A stretch of DNA of 37,894 bases from an uncultured Pygmaiobacter sp. (lineage in GTDB: Bacteria > Bacillota > Clostridia > Oscillospirales > Ruminococcaceae). The stretch lies in NCBI GenBank assembly GCA_944386485.1, contig CALXBG010000013.1:1-37894 (forward strand), written 5' to 3'. Of the stretch, positions 8,330-14,918 are shown piece by piece. The notes beneath the pieces were generated by a model that saw nothing but the letters and a program-made list of their open reading frames with translations, had not been told where the DNA came from and made no database searches. The stretch's first letter is position 1. Each line of letters begins with the position of its first letter. The translations under genes were made by a program, and so were the position numbers.

Positions 8330-9151
8330 ATGCCCAGACCCAAGAAATGCCGGCGGATCTGTGCGCTGCCCGGGAAGGTGGGCTTTGACCCGCTGGAGAC
8401 GGACCCACGCGACCCGATAGTGCTGGCAGTAGAGGAGTACGAGGCGATACGGCTGATTGATTATCTCGGCTGTACCCAGGAGGAGGCGGCGGCCCGGATG
8501 GAGGTTGCCCGCACGACGGTGCAGGCGATTTATGACGATGCCCGCCGCAAACTTGCACGTGCGCTGATCGAGGGGCGGGGGTTGCGGGTGGATGGTGGAC
8601 AATACCGGCTCTGCCCGCAGTCGGGAGAATGTCGCCGCAGAGGATGTGGTTGTGCGCTCGTTGGCGGCGGTTACAAAACCAAACCGGAGCAATCCGGAGA
8701 AGACAGAAAGGTTGTTGATGGTATGAAGATCGCGGTAACCTATGAGGACGGCATGGTGTTCCCCCATTTTGGACATACTGCTCAGTTCAAGATTTATGAG
8801 GCCGAAGGGGGCAAACTGCTCTCCGGTGTTGTAGTTCCCACCGGCGGCAGCGGGCACGGCGCGCTGGCGGGTTTTTTGGCGGCGCAGGGAGTTGATGCGC
8901 TGATCTGCGGCGGTATCGGGGGTGGCGCGCGCACCGCGCTGGCACAGGCTGGTATTGCGCTGTACCCCGGCGTCTCGGGCCTGGCGGATGCTGCCGCACA
9001 GGCGTTGGCCGAGGGGCGTTTGGTCTATGATCCGGCGGCACAGTGCGCCGACCACGACCACCATCACGGTGTGGGATGCGGACACCATGAGGGTGGCTGC
9101 GGCGGCCATGGTAACTGTGGTGAGGATCACCAGGGCTGTGCCGGGCGCTGA
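8330..9151 (+). CDS. DUF134 DNA-binding domain fused to NifX/NifB-type cluster-binding domain, His/Cys-rich tail
   Basis: The first ~95 residues are a DUF134 domain, a sigma-region-4-like helix-turn-helix: it opens MPRPKKCRRICALPG and has an HTH segment near LGCTQEEAAARMEVARTTVQ. A cysteine cluster follows (CPQSGECRRRGCGC). From residue 132 (MKIAVTYEDG) comes a dinitrogenase iron-molybdenum cofactor (NifX/NafY-like) domain with FPHFGHT. The last 36 residues hold eight His and five Cys, a likely metal-binding tail. In many anaerobes these two domains are separate neighbouring genes. No nif genes are present, so nitrogen fixation is not implied; iron-sulfur or metal handling is inferred. RBS GAGGAGG precedes ATG 8330. 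The internal ATG at 8723 could in principle start a free NifX domain. Confidence 0.9.
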   Translation: MPRPKKCRRICALPGKVGFDPLETDPRDPIVLAVEEYEAIRLIDYLGCTQEEAAARMEVARTTVQAIYDDARRKLARALIEGRGLRVDGGQYRLCPQSGECRRRGCGCALVGGGYKTKPEQSGEDRKVVDGMKIAVTYEDGMVFPHFGHTAQFKIYEAEGGKLLSGVVVPTGGSGHGALAGFLAAQGVDALICGGIGGGARTALAQAGIALYPGVSGLADAAAQALAEGRLVYDPAAQCADHDHHHGVGCGHHEGGCGGHGNCGEDHQGCAGR

Positions 9152-9170
9152 GAAAGCTGAAAAAAGAAAA

Positions 9171-9212
9171 CGGGCAGCTGCCTATGTGCCTATGTGCAGC
9201 TGCCCGTTTTTT
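9171..9212. terminator. Bidirectional terminator between convergent genes
   Basis: The stem cgggcagctgc / gcagctgcccg has A-rich sequence on its left and TTTTTT on its right, so it can end the DUF134-NifX transcript and the opposing HPr-like transcript. The loop contains CTATGTGC twice in tandem. Confidence 0.9.
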
Positions 9213-9220
9213 ATTGCGAA

Positions 9221-9457
9221 TTATTCCAGCGGCAGATTCTCGCCGATGTTTGCGATCTCCTTGAGGAAATGCTCATCCTCGCTGACGACCAGAATGGGAT
9301 GCTCGAAGTCCAGCGCATACATGCCGATATAGCTCTTGGCGTCGACGATGGTCCGGCCATCCTCGGAATGAAGTCCGACATCAGAGGGGCTGTGGGTGGC
9401 CAGATACTGAACCTTCTGAAGCTCGCTGATGGTATGGAATTTCTTTTTGACAACCAT
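9221..9457 (-). CDS. HPr-like small protein without the phosphorylatable histidine
   Basis: A 78-residue protein starting MVVKKKFHTIS (ATG 9457-9455), chosen because AAAAGGAG lies just upstream; a GTG three codons earlier overlaps the leader and is less likely. The segment VDAKSYIGMYALDF closely resembles the regulatory-serine region of HPr (SIMGxxSLG), here with DAKS placing a serine at the Ser46 position. The usual GIHARPA histidine motif is not present; the region reads SPSDVGLHSED. It is therefore HPr- or Crh-like and cannot act as a standard PTS phosphocarrier as read. Catabolite or stress signalling would be a guess. It lies downstream of the CcdA-TlpA gene but has its own promoter. Confidence 0.75.
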   Translation of the reverse strand: MVVKKKFHTISELQKVQYLATHSPSDVGLHSEDGRTIVDAKSYIGMYALDFEHPILVVSEDEHFLKEIANIGENLPLE

Positions 9458-9519
9458 AAAAAACACTCCTTTTCAAATTGAATGGGGATCGACCCGATGG
9501 CTGTGGATCCGACAATTCT

Positions 9520-9549
9520 ATTGTACTGCCCCAGGCAGAGAAAAGACAA
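9520..9549 (-). promoter_or_regulatory. Promoter of the HPr-like gene
   Basis: On the minus strand TTGTCT (9549-9544), 18 bases, then TACAAT (9525-9520). The leader before the start codon is about 55 bases. No clear terminator separates it from the upstream CcdA-TlpA gene, so read-through is also possible. Confidence 0.6.
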
Positions 9550-9583
9550 GGAAAATTTATTTGTTTCTCTAATTTTTGTTCTG

Positions 9584-10879
9584 TTATTCTTCACCATAGG
9601 CTTCGGTCTGCCGGACCAGATCGTCCATAATCTCCCGGGTCATCTGTCCGGGAAAATAACCCAGCACCTTTCCCTCACGGGTGATCATGAAGGTAGTGGG
9701 AAAGGCGGAAACCCCGTAGGATGCGAAGACCTCACCGGATAGGTCCATCACCACCGGGTAAGTATAGCCGTTTTCCTCAAGAAAGGCGGTAACTTCCTCT
9801 TCACTACGATCTGCGGCGCTGGGAAATTCTTCTGAGCGGGGATTTGCCACCGCGAGTACCACCAGATCCTCCGCGTTGGCGCCGCTCTCCTCATAAAGCG
9901 CCTGGATTTCCGGCATCTCTCGCTGACAGGGCCCGCACCAGGTTGCCCAGAAATTGAGAAAGACAATCTTACCTTCATAGTCCGAGAGTGTATGGCTGTT
10001 GCCAAATTGGTCGGTCAGGGTAAAATCGGGCGCGTCGGGCAAGGCATCGGCATCGACATCAGAGCTGCTCTGCGCGGCGCTGTCAGGGGAGTCTGTCACG
10101 GTGCTCTGTGATGTGCTCTGGGTGGCGCTTGAAGAGGTGTCGCCCCAATTCCCGCCAAGCCCCGACAGATAGCCGCTGATTCCGTTCATCCAACCGGTGA
10201 AGATCATAATCCCCATCAACACAAGCAGCACACCGCCGGCCTTGACCGTATAACCAATCGCTCGCTGGTGACGGCGCAGCAGATCCAAAAGACTGCCGGC
10301 AAAAAGACCGACTGCAAGAAAAGGCAGCACAAAGCCCAGCGTGTAGACCCCGATCAGTACAAATCCCATCGCGGCGCTCTGCGCGGTGGAGGCCATTACC
10401 AACACACCCGCCAGAGCCGGTCCGACACAGGGGGTCCAGCCAAAGCTGAAGACAAAGCCAAGCGCCAGCGCCGGCAGCGGCCCCATTGTCAGACGGTCCA
10501 GCCGAAACGGCAGACGTCGCTCCCGGCTGAGCGCACCGAGATTACCGAATACCCCCAGCTGATACAGACCGAACAGGATAACCAGAATACCGCCGATCCG
10601 GGTAAAAAGTGTTTTTTGGGCGGTGAAAAAACGACCGACCGCGGTAAAACCGAGGGTCAGAAGAAAGAAGGCAAAGCTGATGCCTAGAACAAAAAAGAAG
10701 GTGTTTAATGCAACCCGGCCACGGCGGTATCGGATATTACCCTCTTCGTCAACCGTTTTGGCTCCGGCAGCAAGATAGCCAAGATAGAGGGGGACGAGTG
10801 GTAACACACAGGGAGAGAAAAAACTCAACAATCCCTGGGCAAAGACAGTCAGGACAGGAAGGGTGATCTCAAGCTGCAT
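9584..10879 (-). CDS. CcdA/DsbD-type membrane thiol transporter fused to a TlpA-like thioredoxin domain
   Basis: The first ~235 residues are a polytopic CcdA-like domain of about six membrane helices. It has the paired cysteines C24 (FFSPCVLPLVP) and C151 (GWTPCVGPA) that move reducing equivalents across the membrane. A Ser/Thr/Asp-rich linker (about 245-285) leads to an extracytoplasmic TlpA/AhpC-TSA thioredoxin domain with C315-G-P-C318 in NFWATWCGPC. The fusion would pass electrons from cytoplasmic thioredoxin to an outside thiol domain, keeping extracytoplasmic proteins reduced; the client is unknown. ATG 10879 follows GGAGGT. No cytochrome c maturation genes are nearby, so a CcdA role in cytochrome assembly is not supported. 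Confidence 0.9.
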   Translation of the reverse strand: MQLEITLPVLTVFAQGLLSFFSPCVLPLVPLYLGYLAAGAKTVDEEGNIRYRRGRVALNTFFFVLGISFAFFLLTLGFTAVGRFFTAQKTLFTRIGGILVILFGLYQLGVFGNLGALSRERRLPFRLDRLTMGPLPALALGFVFSFGWTPCVGPALAGVLVMASTAQSAAMGFVLIGVYTLGFVLPFLAVGLFAGSLLDLLRRHQRAIGYTVKAGGVLLVLMGIMIFTGWMNGISGYLSGLGGNWGDTSSSATQSTSQSTVTDSPDSAAQSSSDVDADALPDAPDFTLTDQFGNSHTLSDYEGKIVFLNFWATWCGPCQREMPEIQALYEESGANAEDLVVLAVANPRSEEFPSAADRSEEEVTAFLEENGYTYPVVMDLSGEVFASYGVSAFPTTFMITREGKVLGYFPGQMTREIMDDLVRQTEAYGEE

Positions 10880-10917
10880 GAAATACCTCCGGCTTTAGAA
10901 TTGATTGGTCGAATCTT

Positions 10918-10946
10918 ATTTTATCAGGTAGGGGAATAAATGAAAA
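10918..10946 (-). promoter_or_regulatory. Promoter of the CcdA-TlpA gene
   Basis: Minus strand: TTTTCA (10946-10941), 17 bases, TAAAAT (10923-10918) preceded by TGA, an extended -10. It sits in a very AT-rich divergent intergenic region of about 180 bases. Confidence 0.6.
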
Positions 10947-11022
10947 GAAGAAGAAATAAAATGAAAAAATATTCAAATATTCAGAAAAATGCAGAATAAA
11001 TATTCCTGTCATTAAAAAACTG

Positions 11023-11031
11023 TGCTATAAT
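11023..11031 (+). promoter_or_regulatory. Extended -10 promoter of the aminotransferase gene
   Basis: TGCTATAAT, with TATAAT at 11026-11031, has the extended TGn motif. No good -35 is seen at 16-18 bases. The start codon is 33 bases downstream. Confidence 0.65.
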
Positions 11032-11063
11032 GGGCCAAAGAAGGTCGGGGGAGGAGAGACGGT

Positions 11064-12203
11064 ATGAAGATTAAACCATTTGCGGTGGAGGAGTGGATGA
11101 ACCGATATGAGACGCAGGCTAGCTGCAATATAGCCGAGACCTGTGTCGATTCGATCTCATTAGATGAGTTGTTAACTCTCTGTAATGTCGAGCGTGGGGT
11201 ATTTTTTGATAAGCTGGCCGCCCGTCGCCTGACCTATGGGGATATTCTGGGTGCGCCGGAGTATCTCGAAGGAATCTGCGGACTTTATGATAAGATCCGC
11301 CCGGATCAGCTGATTACAACCCACGGTGCGGCCGGGGCGAATCATCTGCTCTTTTATTCGCTGATTGAACCGGGAGATCGGGTGATCTCGGCCACCCCGA
11401 CCTACCAGCAGCTCTATTCGATCCCGGCCTCTTTTGGCGCACGGGTTGAACTGCTCGAACTGCGAAGAGAAAACGGTTGGTTGCCCGACCCGGATGAGCT
11501 GCGGCGGATGACAGCGGGCGGGGTGAAGATGATCTGTATCAACAACCCCAACAACCCCACCGGCGCGCTGATGGGGCCGGATCTGCTGCGGGAGATTGTT
11601 GAGATCGCCCGCGCGGCGGGAGCGTGGCTGCTCTGCGATGAGGTTTACCGCGGCCTCAATCAGGATGGCGGCAGGACGGAATCGGTTGCCGATCTCTACG
11701 AAAAAGGGATCAGCGTGAGCAGTATGTCCAAGGTCTTTTCCATGGCGGGAATCCGGTTGGGCTGGATTGCGGCGCAGGACCCCGCGGTGCGGAAAGCCTG
11801 CCTTTCTCATCGGGATTACAGCTTGATCAGCTGTGGGATGCTGGATGAACAGATTGCGGCATTGGCGCTGGCAAACCGGGAAAAACTGCTCGCACGCAAT
11901 GTTGCGCTGGTGCAGGAGAATCTCGCGGTGCTGCTGGACTGGATTGAGCGGGACCCGCGCTTTTCGACGGTGCCGCCCAAAGCGGGAACTACCGCGCTGA
12001 TTCAGTATCATCTGAGTCAGGATTCGGTCACCTTCTGCCGCGGTCTGCTCGAACAGACCGGTGCGCTGGTGGTGCCAGGGGACTGCTTTGATCGGCCGAA
12101 CAGCTTTCGGCTGGGCTATGGCTGTGCCACTTTGGAGCTGAGACAGGGCTTGTCCAAACTATCGGCCTATGCAGATGGCCTGTGTGGCGGTACACTCGCT
12201 TGA
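11064..12203 (+). CDS. PLP-dependent aminotransferase, class I/II
   Basis: A fold-type I aminotransferase of 379 residues. The PLP-binding lysine is K223 in SSMSKVFSMAGIRLGW. The NPNNPTG motif (residues about 161-167) and CDEVYRGL supply the conserved cofactor-contacting Asn, Asp and Tyr. An Arg near the C-terminus (SFRLGYG) would bind the substrate carboxylate. Relatives are often labelled aspartate aminotransferase or capreomycidine-synthase-like, but the substrate cannot be read from sequence. ATG 11064 follows GGAGGAGAGACGGT. Its stop codon overlaps the -35 of the trpS T-box promoter and no terminator lies between, so read-through into the trpS leader is possible. A link to tryptophan metabolism is not shown. 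Confidence 0.88.
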   Translation: MKIKPFAVEEWMNRYETQASCNIAETCVDSISLDELLTLCNVERGVFFDKLAARRLTYGDILGAPEYLEGICGLYDKIRPDQLITTHGAAGANHLLFYSLIEPGDRVISATPTYQQLYSIPASFGARVELLELRRENGWLPDPDELRRMTAGGVKMICINNPNNPTGALMGPDLLREIVEIARAAGAWLLCDEVYRGLNQDGGRTESVADLYEKGISVSSMSKVFSMAGIRLGWIAAQDPAVRKACLSHRDYSLISCGMLDEQIAALALANREKLLARNVALVQENLAVLLDWIERDPRFSTVPPKAGTTALIQYHLSQDSVTFCRGLLEQTGALVVPGDCFDRPNSFRLGYGCATLELRQGLSKLSAYADGLCGGTLA

Positions 12204-12229
12204 CACCCTGCTGTGGGCCGCGGTATAAT
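12200..12229 (+). promoter_or_regulatory. Promoter of the trpS T-box transcript
   Basis: TTGACA (12200-12205), 18 bases, TATAAT (12224-12229); both hexamers are perfect. The -35 overlaps the TGA stop codon (12201-12203) of the aminotransferase gene. Confidence 0.9.
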
Positions 12230-12235
12230 GAAGCA

Positions 12236-12500
12236 GAGAAAAACCGCTGACTGAGAAGAGTAAGCCCGTATCCTCCCCCCAAAAGAGAGCTGCTGCCGGT
12301 GAGAATGCAGCGAGGGGAACCGGGACGAATGGGCTCAGAAGGGCGGCCCGAACCGGTCGGCTGGCCGCAGTAGGCGTCGACGGCAGACCCGGCCGTTATC
12401 CCGGGGGGCATATCACAGCGTATGCATGACGGCCAAGGGTGGCAAACAAACGGAGCGCATGACGTCCCGTGTCCCGGCAGGGGCGCGGGGCGTTTTTCTT
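12236..12500 (+). promoter_or_regulatory. T-box riboswitch leader of trpS (tryptophan)
   Basis: The leader opens with the stem I element GAGAAGAGTAAGC, has the AGAGAGC motif near 12284-12290, and carries GAATGGGCTC with TGG (12330-12332) as a specifier for tryptophan. The T-box proper is AAGGGTGGCAAAC (12435 onward), somewhat degenerate relative to AGGGTGGAACCGCG. A GC-rich terminator stem (12463-12492) with T-rich end 12493-12500 follows. By the known mechanism, uncharged tRNA-Trp would prevent termination and raise trpS expression. Confidence 0.9.
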
Positions 12501-12551
12501 TTACCTCTGCCGTCGGCATGCAGGAAGAGCGGCGAAAAGGAGTAGAGAACA

Positions 12552-13541
12552 ATGAAACAAAAAAAGAGGATTCTGACCGGCGACCGTACCACCGGTAAGC
12601 TGCACCTGGGTCATTATGTTGGCAGCCTGAGCAACCGGGTGCGGTTGCAGGACGAGTATGACAGCTTCATCCTGCTGGCGGATATTCAGGCGTTGACGAC
12701 CCATTTTGAAAACCCGGATCTGATTCGCAGCAGTATCTATGACGTTGCGATTGACAACCTCTCGGTCGGTCTGGATCCCGAGAAGGTGACCCTCGTTCAG
12801 CAGAGCCAGATTACCTCGATTGCCGAGCTGACCGAGATTTATTCGCTGCTGGTCACCGTCAACACGCTGCGCCACAACCCCACCATCAAGACCGAAGCAG
12901 CCGCCTATGGCTATAATGATTTGACTATCGGTTTCCTGGGTTACCCGGTCAGCCAGACGGCGGACATTACCTTCTGCGGCGCACATCTGGTGCCGGTGGG
13001 AGAGGATCAGCGCCCCCACCTCGAGCTGGCCCGCAAGATTGTGCGGCGGTTTAACGACCTGTACGGCGAGACGCTGGTCGAGCCTGAGATCCTGCTTAGT
13101 GAGTGCCCGCGGTTGGCCGGGCTCGACGGCAATGCGAAGATGGGTAAGAGCCTAGGCAACGCGATCTACCTGTCGGACGATGCGGCTACCGTGGAACAGA
13201 AGGTCCGCAGCGCGGTCACCGATCCCGGCCGGATCACCGCAAAGGATCCCGGCAACCCCGATATCTGTGTGGTCAGCCGTTACCACGAGGTCTTCAACAA
13301 GGCAGAGCATGAAGAGGTCTGTGCCAGCTGCCGGGCAGGCAGCGTTGGCTGTGTCGCCTGTAAAAAGAGATTGGCCGCCGCTCTCAACCGGATGCTTGAC
13401 CCGATCCGGGAGCGCCGCGCCTATTATGAGAATCACCTCGATGAGGTGCGTCAGATCATTCAGGCCGGCAGCGACAAGGCGAACCGGGAGGGCAATGAGA
13501 CGATGCGCCGGGTTAAAGACGCAATGCGGATCAGCCTGTAA
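12552..13541 (+). CDS. trpS: Tryptophanyl-tRNA synthetase, with a four-cysteine cluster near the C-terminus
   Basis: A class I synthetase charging tRNA-Trp; 329 residues, normal length. The HIGH-type signature is TTGKLHLGH (HLGH at 18-21) and the KMSKS-type signature is KMGKS (196-200), followed by LGN. Residues 239-270 contain C239-x20-C260-x6-C267-x2-C270, plus C257. This resembles the C-x22-C-x6-C-x2-C motif that binds a [4Fe-4S] cluster in the Thermotoga maritima enzyme, with a shorter first gap. Cluster binding here is inference. ATG 12552 follows AAAGGAG. The gene is controlled by the T-box upstream and ends at its own terminator. Confidence 0.97.
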   Translation: MKQKKRILTGDRTTGKLHLGHYVGSLSNRVRLQDEYDSFILLADIQALTTHFENPDLIRSSIYDVAIDNLSVGLDPEKVTLVQQSQITSIAELTEIYSLLVTVNTLRHNPTIKTEAAAYGYNDLTIGFLGYPVSQTADITFCGAHLVPVGEDQRPHLELARKIVRRFNDLYGETLVEPEILLSECPRLAGLDGNAKMGKSLGNAIYLSDDAATVEQKVRSAVTDPGRITAKDPGNPDICVVSRYHEVFNKAEHEEVCASCRAGSVGCVACKKRLAAALNRMLDPIRERRAYYENHLDEVRQIIQAGSDKANREGNETMRRVKDAMRISL

Positions 13542-13552
13542 TAAAAAACAGA

Positions 13553-13583
13553 GAAGGAGAGGGATTTTCCCTCTCCTTCTTTT
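13553..13583 (+). terminator. Terminator after trpS
   Basis: The 12-bp stem gaaggagaggga / tccctctccttc has a short T loop and TTTT after it. Confidence 0.88.
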
Positions 13584-13636
13584 GTGCATAAAATCCAAAA
13601 CGTAAAACAAGCAACAAAAAATACAATAAGTTAAAT

Positions 13637-14767
13637 TTAATCCGACCTGTTGCTCTCTGTGACAAGGGGATCGGTGCTGTTGGAAGTTTGCCCCTGCGCG
13701 AAGTCATTCTGTTCCTGCTCGGTCGGAGCGGAGAGATCAAGCTTCTGCGGCTGATACCAGTCCAGCGCCTCTGCATCGGTCTGTAACGTATAGTTCTCCC
13801 AAACGGCGGCCCCTTGCGCCTCAAAGTCGGCTCCCCGCATCTGCCAGAGCACCGAAGGGCGCAGCGCCTCAAAATCATCTTCGGTTTCCCAGTTGGGCAG
13901 CCGATGGAAGATCAGGATAAACTGCTCATCGGTATAGCTGCCAAAACTGTCTATTGCGGTTTTGCCAACCTCCTCAACCAGGCCTGCAACATTTTCATTC
14001 CCGGCAAGGCGAGAGAGATAGGAGGAGAAGATGTAGCTATCGGTATCGTTGAGGTCAGGAGCGGAAAAACCACCCAGCGCATAGGAGTCGCTTACCGCTT
14101 CAGCACAGGCCGCGGAAAAGGACTCTGTGCCAGACCGCATCTTTCGCAGCGTATTCTGTGCGAGCGTTTGCAGCTCTTCCAGCTCGTCCTCCCCCAGAGG
14201 ATCACCGCTGACATCAAAACGGGGCAGCTGGACATACTCGATAAAGACAAACTGCTCGTCCAGATAGTTGCGGATCTCCTCGTCGGTCAGATCGGCGCAG
14301 AACTGATCAAACAGCGCGTTCTGGCGGGCTGCGCTGAGCTGATACGCAAAAAAGGTCTGCTGGTCCACCCCATTGCGGAGATAGACCGGCCCAGCGCTGG
14401 CCCAGCTCTCGGCGCTGGCCTGTTCAATTTCCTCTTGTTCGGCGCTGGTAAAGGACAGGCCGATTTGTTCGAAGGTCTGATCATAATACCGCCGCTCCCG
14501 CAACAGCTGCTGGGTATTGCGGTTGATCCATTCCACCGCGTTGACCCCGTCGATGGTGTCCGCGAGAGAACTTACCTGCTGCGCCGCTTCAAAATAACTC
14601 TGAATCTGATACATCCGATAGGTCGCCGGGTCCACCGGTTCTCCATCGATGGTGAGGACAGAGTCAAACTGCTTTTCACCGCAGCCGGACAGCAAAACAG
14701 CGCACAGCAACATCGGCACGAGCGCGAAAAGAGATGCAAAAAGGGATTTCAGCTTCAGGCGAATCAC
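13637..14767 (-). CDS. Lipoprotein, probable PrsA/SurA-like extracytoplasmic chaperone
   Basis: The N-terminus has a basic start, a hydrophobic stretch and the lipobox LLSGC with Cys29, so it is a predicted membrane lipoprotein. The mature part begins with TIDGEPVDPATYRMYQ, typical of the N-terminal helical domain of SurA/PrsA/trigger-factor-like foldases, and is helical and acidic throughout. No clear parvulin PPIase domain is recognised. The 376 residues end in a Ser/Thr/Asn/Gln-rich tail. The only start that keeps the signal peptide is GTG 14767-14765, where the GAGGG ribosome site directly abuts the GTG, and a stop codon lies just upstream. It follows mfd in the same direction, but a terminator and its own promoter separate them. 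Confidence 0.72.
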   Translation of the reverse strand: MIRLKLKSLFASLFALVPMLLCAVLLSGCGEKQFDSVLTIDGEPVDPATYRMYQIQSYFEAAQQVSSLADTIDGVNAVEWINRNTQQLLRERRYYDQTFEQIGLSFTSAEQEEIEQASAESWASAGPVYLRNGVDQQTFFAYQLSAARQNALFDQFCADLTDEEIRNYLDEQFVFIEYVQLPRFDVSGDPLGEDELEELQTLAQNTLRKMRSGTESFSAACAEAVSDSYALGGFSAPDLNDTDSYIFSSYLSRLAGNENVAGLVEEVGKTAIDSFGSYTDEQFILIFHRLPNWETEDDFEALRPSVLWQMRGADFEAQGAAVWENYTLQTDAEALDWYQPQKLDLSAPTEQEQNDFAQGQTSNSTDPLVTESNRSD

Positions 14768-14805
14768 CCCTCACACAGGTAACAAAAAGGTTACAACATA
14801 AAAAT

Positions 14806-14835
14806 ATTATAGAACAAAACCCGGCGGTTTGTAAA
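14806..14835 (-). promoter_or_regulatory. Promoter of the lipoprotein gene
   Basis: Minus strand TTTACA (14835-14830), 18 bases, TATAAT (14811-14806). A small inverted repeat GTAAC/GTTAC lies between the promoter and the start codon. Confidence 0.8.
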
Positions 14836-14860
14836 GCGTAACAGGTGAACTGGCACAGAT

Positions 14861-14896
14861 AAAAATAACGGCCCCGCACTTAGGTGCGGGGCCGTT
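14861..14896 (-). terminator. Terminator after mfd
   Basis: The 13-bp stem aacggccccgcac / gtgcggggccgtt encloses a 4-base loop. On the minus strand it is followed by ATTTTTATC. Confidence 0.9.
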
Positions 14897-14918
14897 AGGA
14901 GATGCAAGAAGAAATTGT

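Noticed and set aside
8330-9151. Evidence of a nitrogen fixation locus
   Set aside because: Only a NifX-like domain is present; no nifHDKENB genes lie nearby, and such domains are common in non-fixing anaerobes.
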